Shown piece after piece: positions 57,296-64,000 of a stretch of DNA of 64,000 nucleotides. The stretch lies in the NCBI RefSeq assembly GCF_000741135.1, contig NZ_JGYU01000007.1:1-64000 (forward strand), written 5' to 3'. The notes beneath the pieces were generated by a model. That model did no database searches, was not told where the DNA came from, and saw only the letters and a program-made list of their open reading frames with translations. A program made the position numbers and the translations under genes. The DNA comes from Bifidobacterium choerinum. Its GTDB lineage: Bacteria > Actinomycetota > Actinomycetes > Actinomycetales > Bifidobacteriaceae. How positions within the stretch are numbered: position 1 is the stretch's first letter; each line of letters starts with the position of its first letter.

Positions 57296-60200
57296 ATGAC
57301 ACCTCTGTCTGAAGAGCACGAGAAGTCTCCCGTCTCGAACAAGCGTCCGTCAGGGCGCGGGTTCATGAAGAAGGCGATCGCCGGCCTCGCTGCCGCGGCG
57401 ACACTCGCCGGTGGCATGGTCGTGGGAACCTCCACGGCTGTGGCGGCTGATCATGTGGGACCGACCACCAGCTACGATCGCACCCTCGGCAATGCATCCT
57501 TCGAAGCCGCACGCAAGCAGTACGGCCTGTCCAAGGAAATGGACTATGGCGCGATCCTGCATGCATGGATGTGGTCCGCCAACACGATCAAGAACAACAT
57601 GCAGGCAATCGCGGACGCTGGCTACACCTCGATCCAGACCGTGCCGATGAGCACGATCAAGGGACCGGTCGAGGGCATGAAGTTCACGAAGAACTGGTAT
57701 TACGTGTACCAGCCGACCGGCACCGGCATCGGCAACAAGGTCATCGGCACCGAAGCTGAGATCAAGGCCATGACCGAGGAAGCCCACAAGCACGGCATCC
57801 GAATCATCGCCGACGCCGTCATCAATCATTTCTCCTCCGACTGGAACGCCATCGAGAGCAACTGGCAGGACAAGAACCTGTTCCACACCCGCAACGGCAT
57901 CTGCGGAGGCCAGGACGGCGACCAGATCGACTACAGCAACCGCTGGAAGGTCACGCAGTGCCACCTGCTCGGTCTGTGGGATCTGAATACGCAGAGCCAG
58001 GAAGTCAGCAACCGCATGAAGGATTACCTGACGCGGGCGGTCGCTGACGGCGTTGATGGCTTCCGTTATGACGCCGCGAAGCACATCGAGCTTCCGGATG
58101 AGTTCGAGCAGCATTCGCCGTACTTCGATACGATCCTGCCGAATGGCGCGCAGTACCAGTATGGCGAGGTCCTTCAAGGCGACACCGGTCTGAACGTCGC
58201 GGCATATCCGGCGCTGTTCGACAAGTATTCGTCGAACGGCGGCGGCAACACCGGCTCCAACTACGGCAAGGCCGTGCGAGGCGCCGTCAGAAGCGGCCGC
58301 ATGAACGCGAATTCCCTGCGCAACCTGCAGGGTCAGGGCGTCAAGGACAACCAGCTCGTCACTTGGGTCGAGTCGCATGACAACTATGCGAATGATGACC
58401 GCGAATCCACCGGCATGACCGCCCAGCAGATCCGTCTGGGCTGGGGCATCATTGGTTCTCGCGCCGGTGGAGCTCCGCTGTTCTTCAACCGTCCCGTCGG
58501 CTCCGGCGGTTCCAACCCGCAGTTCTCCGAGCAGACGCAGCTCGGCTCCGCCGGCGATGACGAGTGGAAGAGCCCGGAAGTGGTCGCGGTCAACAAGTTC
58601 CGCAACGCGATGGAAGGCGCTCCGGAGAATCTGGCCAACTGCGGCGATGATTCCTGCCTGATGATTCAGCGCTACGTCTCCGACGGCGCCGACAACAACG
58701 ACGGCGTGACCGTGGTCAACTCCGGTGGAGACCGTGATCTCAACGGCACCGCCGTAGTGCTTGACAACGGAACCTACAAGGATCAGGTGCATGGCGGCTC
58801 CATCACCGTCAAGGACGGCAAAATCGTTTCAGGTCAGGCCAAGGGCGGCTCCGTGTCCGTGTTCTTCAACGGCGGCGGCCAGGTCGGCGATGTCGAGTAC
58901 CTCAGCGCGGCCCCGGGCAGCACGACGTTCACCGGCAACAGCATTGACGTCAAGATCAGCATGAAGAACGTCACCAACGCGCAGTACTCGACCTCCGACG
59001 GCAAGTCGGGCTCCATTGAGGATGGCACCACAATCACCATCGGCGCTGGCGCTGAGATTGGCGATGTCATCACGTTGACGCTGACCGGCAAGGGCACTGG
59101 CACCACGCAGAAGGACTTCAACGTCAAGTACACCTACGAGAAGACTGAGCGTGCGGCGCAGAATCTGGCCAAGTACTATTCGACGAATCTGACTGGTCAG
59201 AAGAACAAGAAGACGATCACCGTTGATGGCAACGTCAATGATTGGGACTCCTCTATGATCATCGCCCAGGGCGCCGCGAATGACGATCCTCGTGTCTACC
59301 GCGAAAACTCGATGTATGAGGTCCCTATCGATCTCTACACGCTGTATGGCACTTGGGACGATACTAATCTCTACCTGATGTGGGAGATGACGAACGTTCA
59401 GGACTACGTCGATCCGGGTGACAATTACCCAATCGGCCGTCCGCTCTTCGGCGAGCTGAACTGCCCTGTGTGGATCGTTCTGGACACTGGCCGTTCCGAC
59501 AACAAGATCGGCAAGAATCTCAACCTCACGACCGGCGGCACCATCTGGGCCTCCAACAACCAGTGGGAGCAGAGCATCAACAACCTCGTCGCCATCTCGT
59601 ACAACGGCGCTAACGGCCCGTGGATGTACGGCGGCGATGAGAACGGTCTAAGCTCCGCGGCCATCTGGGGTCCAGGCGCAGATCCTAAGACCGGCACCCA
59701 GAAGACGAACATGAAGTTCAAGTATGGCAAGGGCATCCTGAGCAAGGAAGTCTGGGGCATCGACGGTGGCTGGGGAACAGCTCACAACCGTGTCCCTGGC
59801 GATATGAAGAATGACAACGCCAACTGGGTCGAGTTCAACAGCAAGGGCCACAACTCCGCTGCGGAGGATGTGAACTACGAGATGTCGATTCCTCTCGAGG
59901 AGCTCGGCATCACGGCTGATGATGTCGCGAAGACCGGTGTCGGCGTGCAGATCGTCGCGACAATGGGCCTGTCCGGCATGGACTCGCTGCCGTACGATCT
60001 TGCGGCGAACGACAACGCCGATCTTCCGGATACGACTTCCCAGGAGAACAACTCCTATGAGAAGTCCGACGATGATTCCTACTCCGCTCCGCTCGCCCGC
60101 ATCGGCGCCGCCGGCGGCCCGGTCATCACGATTCCGGTCGATTCCGTCACCATCAATCAGGGTGATTCGATGTCAATCGACCTCGGCGTCTCCCGCACCG

Positions 60201-62107
60201 CTCAGCTGAGCGCGACCGTCGCGCCGTCGAACGCGTCGAGCAAGAAGGTCACGTGGACCTCCTCCGACGACAAGATCGCAACCGTCGACTCGAAGGGCAA
60301 CGTCAAGGCGAACAAGGCCGGCACCGTGACGATCACGGCGAAGGCCGGCGACAAGACCGACACGATCACGATCACCGTGACCGGTGAACTCGTGATCCCG
60401 ACGACGACGACCGTCTACTATCCGTCCTCCGGTTTCGGCGCGAACTCCACCTATCTGCACTACCGTGTGAACAAGGGCGGTGCCGCGGGTACGTGGACGA
60501 CCGTTCCGGGCGTGAAGATGGAAGCGGCCTGCGACGGCTACGTCAAGTACACGATCGACAACCCCGATCAGGACGAGGTCGAGTTCGTGTTCAATAACGG
60601 CGCCGGCCAGTGGGACAACAACGGCGAGAAGAACTACAAGGGCACCGGCGAGTCGCTGCTCGTCAAGAGCGGCCAGCTCACCGTTGACAACCCTCCGTGC
60701 ACGGTGACCGTTCCGGTGTCGTCGGTGTCGATTGCCGGTGGCGACTTCTCGCTGACCGAGGGTGCTTCGAAGCAGTTTTCGGCGACTGTTTCCCCGTCGA
60801 ATGCGACGGATCGTGCGATCAGTTGGAAGTCGTCGGATGCGTCGGTCGCATCGGTGGACGCTTCGGGTAAGGTGACTGCGGTCAAGGCCGGTTCGGCGAC
60901 GGTCACGGCGACGGCGGGTGGCAAGTCCGCGTCGGTCGAGGTGACGGTGACGAAGCAGCAGACCGTGGTTCCGGTTGAGTCGGTGTCGATTTCGGGTACC
61001 GGTGTGTCGGGTGGCAAGGCGACGATCAATGTCGGCGCTGGTCTGAGCCTCAACGCGACGGTCGCGCCGTCGAATGCGACCGATCGCACGGTGGCGTGGA
61101 AGTCGACGAATGCTGCGATTGCGTCGGTTGATGCGAATGGCAACGTGCGTGGTCTCAAGGCAGGTAGTGCGGGCATCACGGCGACGGCTGGCGGCAAGTC
61201 CGCCTCGATCACCGTCACTGTCAAGGATGGTGCTCCGGTTCCGGTGTTGCAGTCTATCGCGATTTCCGGTTCCGGAATTGCGGGGGGCGAGATGACGATG
61301 AAAGTTGGCGAGAACAGGAAGCTCACGGCGGTGCCAACGCCGTCGAATGCGTCGGTGGCTGGCGCTACTTGGTCGTCGTTGGATGATTCGGTTGCGACTG
61401 TTGATGGTAATGGTAAGGTGACGGCCAAGAGTGAGGGTCTGACGATGATCATGGTGGAGGTCGGTGGCCATTCCGATTCGGTGTTGCTGACGGTTTCCGG
61501 TAGGGTCGATCCTGTTGATTCTCGTTTTTCGGATGTGCCGAAGTCGCATCATTTCTATGCGGATATCGAGTGGCTGGCGTCGTCTGGCGTGACGACCGGT
61601 TTCGGTGACGGCACGTTCCGTCCTTCGGAGGATACGTCGCGTGCGCAGACGGTGGTGTTCCTGCATCGTCTGGCTGTGCAGCGGGGTGACAAGGAGGCCG
61701 CGAATTATTCGCCGTCGGCTGCTGATTATGCGAGGTTCCCGGATGTGGATCGTGATTCGTTCGGTGCGAGGCAGATCCTGTGGGCGGCGTCGAAGGGCAT
61801 CACGACGGGTCGTGCGGATGGCTCGTTCGGTGGTGATGCGGCGGTGACGCGTGATCAGATGGTGACGTTCCTGTGCCGTTTCGCGGCTGTTGAGGGTGAT
61901 GCGGGCGCGAAGTCGTTCGCGCCGTCGGCTGCTGATTATGCGAGGTTCTCGGATGTCAATCGTGGCACGTTCGCGGCTCGTGAGATTCTGTGGGGTGCGA
62001 GTGTTGGCATCGTGAACGGCAAGGACGGCAAGTTCTCGGGTGGCGATTCGGCGCTGCGCGAGCAGATGGCAGCGTTCCTGCACCGTCTCGACACCCACCT
62101 CGGCTGA
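57296..62107 (+). CDS. Secreted SLH-anchored resistant-starch amylase with CBM74 and CBM25
   Basis: Extracellular amylase, 1603 residues. Domains in order: signal peptide (1-51, ends STAVAAD); GH13 barrel with D259, E291 and D362 at the same positions as in the preceding paralogue; a beta linker (about 545-615); a domain of about 315 residues (622-938; LAKYYSTNLTG, VDGNVNDWDSSMIIAQG, LYGTWDDTNLYLMWEMTNVQ) that matches CBM74, a module linked to granular resistant starch; Big_2 (about 946-1030); CBM25 (about 1038-1125); three Big_2 (about 1140-1402); three SLH-like repeats (about 1410-1600). It replaces the CBM26 of its neighbour with CBM74, so the two are complementary. AAAAGGAGA precedes the ATG. 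Confidence 0.94.
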   Translation: MTPLSEEHEKSPVSNKRPSGRGFMKKAIAGLAAAATLAGGMVVGTSTAVAADHVGPTTSYDRTLGNASFEAARKQYGLSKEMDYGAILHAWMWSANTIKNNMQAIADAGYTSIQTVPMSTIKGPVEGMKFTKNWYYVYQPTGTGIGNKVIGTEAEIKAMTEEAHKHGIRIIADAVINHFSSDWNAIESNWQDKNLFHTRNGICGGQDGDQIDYSNRWKVTQCHLLGLWDLNTQSQEVSNRMKDYLTRAVADGVDGFRYDAAKHIELPDEFEQHSPYFDTILPNGAQYQYGEVLQGDTGLNVAAYPALFDKYSSNGGGNTGSNYGKAVRGAVRSGRMNANSLRNLQGQGVKDNQLVTWVESHDNYANDDRESTGMTAQQIRLGWGIIGSRAGGAPLFFNRPVGSGGSNPQFSEQTQLGSAGDDEWKSPEVVAVNKFRNAMEGAPENLANCGDDSCLMIQRYVSDGADNNDGVTVVNSGGDRDLNGTAVVLDNGTYKDQVHGGSITVKDGKIVSGQAKGGSVSVFFNGGGQVGDVEYLSAAPGSTTFTGNSIDVKISMKNVTNAQYSTSDGKSGSIEDGTTITIGAGAEIGDVITLTLTGKGTGTTQKDFNVKYTYEKTERAAQNLAKYYSTNLTGQKNKKTITVDGNVNDWDSSMIIAQGAANDDPRVYRENSMYEVPIDLYTLYGTWDDTNLYLMWEMTNVQDYVDPGDNYPIGRPLFGELNCPVWIVLDTGRSDNKIGKNLNLTTGGTIWASNNQWEQSINNLVAISYNGANGPWMYGGDENGLSSAAIWGPGADPKTGTQKTNMKFKYGKGILSKEVWGIDGGWGTAHNRVPGDMKNDNANWVEFNSKGHNSAAEDVNYEMSIPLEELGITADDVAKTGVGVQIVATMGLSGMDSLPYDLAANDNADLPDTTSQENNSYEKSDDDSYSAPLARIGAAGGPVITIPVDSVTINQGDSMSIDLGVSRTAQLSATVAPSNASSKKVTWTSSDDKIATVDSKGNVKANKAGTVTITAKAGDKTDTITITVTGELVIPTTTTVYYPSSGFGANSTYLHYRVNKGGAAGTWTTVPGVKMEAACDGYVKYTIDNPDQDEVEFVFNNGAGQWDNNGEKNYKGTGESLLVKSGQLTVDNPPCTVTVPVSSVSIAGGDFSLTEGASKQFSATVSPSNATDRAISWKSSDASVASVDASGKVTAVKAGSATVTATAGGKSASVEVTVTKQQTVVPVESVSISGTGVSGGKATINVGAGLSLNATVAPSNATDRTVAWKSTNAAIASVDANGNVRGLKAGSAGITATAGGKSASITVTVKDGAPVPVLQSIAISGSGIAGGEMTMKVGENRKLTAVPTPSNASVAGATWSSLDDSVATVDGNGKVTAKSEGLTMIMVEVGGHSDSVLLTVSGRVDPVDSRFSDVPKSHHFYADIEWLASSGVTTGFGDGTFRPSEDTSRAQTVVFLHRLAVQRGDKEAANYSPSAADYARFPDVDRDSFGARQILWAASKGITTGRADGSFGGDAAVTRDQMVTFLCRFAAVEGDAGAKSFAPSAADYARFSDVNRGTFAAREILWGASVGIVNGKDGKFSGGDSALREQMAAFLHRLDTHLG
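60721..61210 (+). repeat. Copy 2 of near-identical Ig-repeat DNA
   Basis: Partner of 55501-55990; encodes the second and third Big_2 domains of this protein. Identity is highest in 61021-61210 and falls off sharply after 61212, where the last Big_2 and SLH-like coding regions are diverged. Confidence 0.85.
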
Positions 62108-62143
62108 TGGCCATGACGGTTATAGTCATATATGACCGTGTGA

Positions 62144-62172
62144 AGAGGGCTCGCTCCGTAGCGTGCCCTTTT
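62144..62172 (+). terminator. Terminator of the second amylase
   Basis: AAGAGGGC-t-CGCT pairs with AGCG-t-GCCCTTTT (62160-62172; one T/T mismatch), loop ccgt, ending in a TTTT run. Confidence 0.75.
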
Positions 62173-62176
62173 CACG

Positions 62177-62223
62177 TATAATGATGCTGGTTTTCGGAGG
62201 CGCCTACGAACGTTTTGTACAAT
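62177..62223 (+). promoter_or_regulatory. Candidate promoters of the glycosyltransferase genes
   Basis: TATAAT (62177-62182) and TACAAT (62218-62223, context GTACAATATGGCG identical to that before hom) are possible -10 boxes. Neither has a clear -35 at the usual distance. Confidence 0.4.
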
Positions 62224-62287
62224 ATGGCGTCATTCATGCAATGATGGGCACACGGCGATGTCATGATGCCATGAGGAGGGTGCGGGG

Positions 62288-63247
62288 ATGAACGCACTGA
62301 GGAAAACGATGCTGGATCTGCGTGTCGGCATGCGCTATAGCGCCGTCAATCTCGCACGCCTTGCGTTGCAAAGCGTGGTTTCCATGGACAATCACACACT
62401 TGGACGTCTTAATCATGCGCGTGTACTTCTGATGGAGAACTGGTTTGCGCACGAGTTCGCCGGCGCCCTCAGTACATGGAAGGACATGCCGGAGAGCGCG
62501 CAACCGTTCGTTGACGTACACGAGGCACCCATCTGGATGATGTGGCTACAGGGCGCAAACGAACTGCCCCGGACTGCGGAACCATTCGTTGGCTCCATCA
62601 GAAAACAAAATCCGGACATGGACATCCGCATCGTGGACCTCGAGCAAATCCAAACACTCGTGGACATCCCACCGATTATTGAACAGCGTTACCGTGAAGG
62701 CGCGCTTACTGGCGCGCACCTTTCCGATTATCTGCGTTTCCTGCTGCTTGAACGTTACGGAGGCGTGTGGATGGACCTCTCGCTTTATGAGACTGCCCCC
62801 ATCCCGATTGACCGCGTGCTTGGCGTGCCATTTTGGTCAGTCAAAGGACTTGAGCCGTACCCGTACGCGGCCGCCATTCCGGACGGTCTTGATTGGCAGG
62901 TGTACATGATGGCTGCGCAGCCGCATGCGCTGTTCAACCGCGTCATGCTCGCCCTCACCGAAGAGTATTGGACGCGGTTCGACACGCGCGTCGACTACTT
63001 CCTCACATATTATCTCTCGAGACTTGCCCGTACGGTCCCCGCGGTGCGTGATTCCTACACGCGCGTGTCGGCGAACAACGTGATGTGCGAACAGCCGATG
63101 GTGTGGGTCCTCGGGCAGTCTTCCCTGGATGGGCGCACGCTTGTGAACCGGTGCCGTGAGTCCGGCACATGGATCTATAAGACGAATTTGCATGAATCCG
63201 AACACGATTTGGACCGATTCCTCGCGGTTATGGAACAACTGAAATAG
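62288..63247 (+). CDS. Capsular polysaccharide-type glycosyltransferase (DXD sugar-binding family)
   Basis: Probable cytoplasmic sugar transferase in exopolysaccharide assembly. The 319-residue protein shows PIWMMWLQGANELP near residue 80, then IRIVDLEQIQTLVDIP. The nucleotide-sugar region GAHLSDYLRFLLLERYGGVWMDLSLY (about 142-167) has the DxS/DxD metal site, as in Caps_synth and Gly_transf_sug proteins. GAGGAGGG lies upstream of the ATG. It is followed by another transferase after 46 nt. Donor and acceptor are unknown. Confidence 0.87.
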   Translation: MNALRKTMLDLRVGMRYSAVNLARLALQSVVSMDNHTLGRLNHARVLLMENWFAHEFAGALSTWKDMPESAQPFVDVHEAPIWMMWLQGANELPRTAEPFVGSIRKQNPDMDIRIVDLEQIQTLVDIPPIIEQRYREGALTGAHLSDYLRFLLLERYGGVWMDLSLYETAPIPIDRVLGVPFWSVKGLEPYPYAAAIPDGLDWQVYMMAAQPHALFNRVMLALTEEYWTRFDTRVDYFLTYYLSRLARTVPAVRDSYTRVSANNVMCEQPMVWVLGQSSLDGRTLVNRCRESGTWIYKTNLHESEHDLDRFLAVMEQLK

Positions 63248-63293
63248 TCCGGCAAGGGCTCAGTTTATAGTGATGGATGAGGAAAGGGAAAGA

Positions 63294-64000
63294 ATGGGAG
63301 CGTCAATGCGGCATGCATATCTGATCATCGCGCACGACCGGCCTGAGGAACTGCAGAGGCTGATTCGTGCACTTGACTATCCGGATAACGCCATTTATAT
63401 GCATGTCGATGCTAAATCCACGATGGACGTGCGTCCACTTGCCCACCTGACCGAACACAGTCCGGTCACGCTTATCGACCGTAAGGCGATTGCCTGGGGC
63501 GGCGGCAGCATTGTGGATGCCGAGTTGCGTCTGTTCGAGGCAGCTTACAAGGACGGCGGCTTCCGCTATTATCATCTGCTGTCCGGAGTGGATTATCCCG
63601 TGAAGTCCCAACAGTACATCCACGACTACTTTGAACACCATAACGGTGAGAACTTCATCCAGATCGAGCCCGAGCTCGACCGTTTCCGCATGAAGTTCGA
63701 CCAGTACCATTTCCTTCAGGAGAAGTTCGTAGGCAAGAAGCGCAATCTGTGGAAATACATTGATTTCGCCTCCTGTTATGCGCAGCGACTTGTCGGTGTG
63801 CGGCGGTTCAAGGGACACGAGATGAAGCGTGCCATCCAGTGGGTGAGTATCACCGACGAGGCGGTGGCGGAACTTGTGCGCAGGAAAGACGAAATTACGA
63901 AACGCTATCGATGGACCTACTGCTGCGATGAGATATTCCTGGTAAGTGAACTCATCGGCACGCCGCTTGAGAAGACGATCACTGGAACAACCAATCTGCG
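63294..64000 (+). CDS. GT14-like (core-2/I-branching) glycosyltransferase, cut off by the window end
   Basis: Open to the last base with no stop, so the 3' end lies outside the window. About 235 residues are visible: HAYLIIAHDRPEELQRLIRA at the N terminus, IYMHVDAKST, AIAWGGGSIVDAELRLFEAA, YYHLLSGVDYPVKSQQYIHD and FIQIEPELDRF. These are the hallmarks of the GT14 branching N-acetylglucosaminyltransferase fold, seen in bacterial capsule loci as adhesin/EPS transferases. AGGAAAGGGA precedes the ATG at 63294; an in-frame ATG at 63306 is the alternative. Probably co-transcribed with the preceding transferase. Confidence 0.75.
   Translation, partial: MGASMRHAYLIIAHDRPEELQRLIRALDYPDNAIYMHVDAKSTMDVRPLAHLTEHSPVTLIDRKAIAWGGGSIVDAELRLFEAAYKDGGFRYYHLLSGVDYPVKSQQYIHDYFEHHNGENFIQIEPELDRFRMKFDQYHFLQEKFVGKKRNLWKYIDFASCYAQRLVGVRRFKGHEMKRAIQWVSITDEAVAELVRRKDEITKRYRWTYCCDEIFLVSELIGTPLEKTITGTTNL

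Overview
The window looks like a stretch of a high-GC Gram-positive chromosome, most probably Bifidobacterium. The reasons are an actinobacterial GlnR regulator, a NucS-type mismatch endonuclease, a long basic Rho, an LAxTG sortase signal, an oxc/frc oxalate module, and two giant secreted starch enzymes with CBM26/CBM74, CBM25, bacterial Ig-like (Big_2) and SLH-like domains. Oxalate genes together with CBM74 starch enzymes hint at the B. pseudolongum/choerinum/animalis group, but that is inference from gene content. No rRNA, CRISPR array, insertion sequence or prophage was seen.

Layout. 0.3-5 kb: rho, chorismate mutase and an unrecognised secreted protein. 5-15 kb, mostly on the minus strand: valS, a family-5 solute-binding protein, nth, glnR, ppa and a GlgE-like protein that has lost its catalytic nucleophile. 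One multi-pass membrane protein is divergent from glnR. 15.3-19.6 kb: a DnaA-box-like cluster, an LAATG-anchored surface protein and a CLC channel. 19.7-24.5 kb: an oxalate module (oxc and an AEC permease, with frc convergent). 24.7-26 kb: initiator tRNA and metA. 26.5-33.5 kb: the ATP synthase operon atpBEFHAGDC, without a visible atpI. 33.7-40.7 kb: nucS, an FKBP lipoprotein, a membrane protein/lipoprotein/thioredoxin-like run, a CYTH protein, tRNA-Arg(CCG) and ridA. 40.8-48.7 kb: a GH30 hydrolase, a strongly structured intergenic region, and argS-lysA-hom-thrB. 48.8-64 kb: exopolysaccharide functions (Wzz/BY-kinase, DUF4012 protein, two glycosyltransferases). These are interrupted by two tandem cell-surface amylases.

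How it works together. The two amylases have near-identical promoter-operator layouts (a -10 box followed by the same 16-bp LacI-type site) and share a conserved leader. They are probably co-regulated, export a granule-binding starch hydrolase and hold it at the wall through SLH-like repeats. The oxalate module would import oxalate, activate it to oxalyl-CoA (Frc) and decarboxylate it (Oxc). This consumes a proton next to the proton-pumping ATPase genes. lysA, hom, thrB and metA make up part of the aspartate-family amino-acid pathway.

The least ordinary signals are five. (i) An intergenic region before argS contains a 23-bp stem closed by two hairpins, a possible new structured RNA. (ii) The GlgE-like protein has Gly in place of the nucleophile Asp. 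(iii) A DnaA-box-like array lies away from any dnaA gene. (iv) Several genes have a TAnnnT hexamer 6-8 nt before the start codon, which suggests leaderless transcripts. (v) About 490 bp of near-identical Ig-repeat DNA is shared by the two amylases, which suggests gene conversion. All calls come from reading the sequence; no database search was possible.
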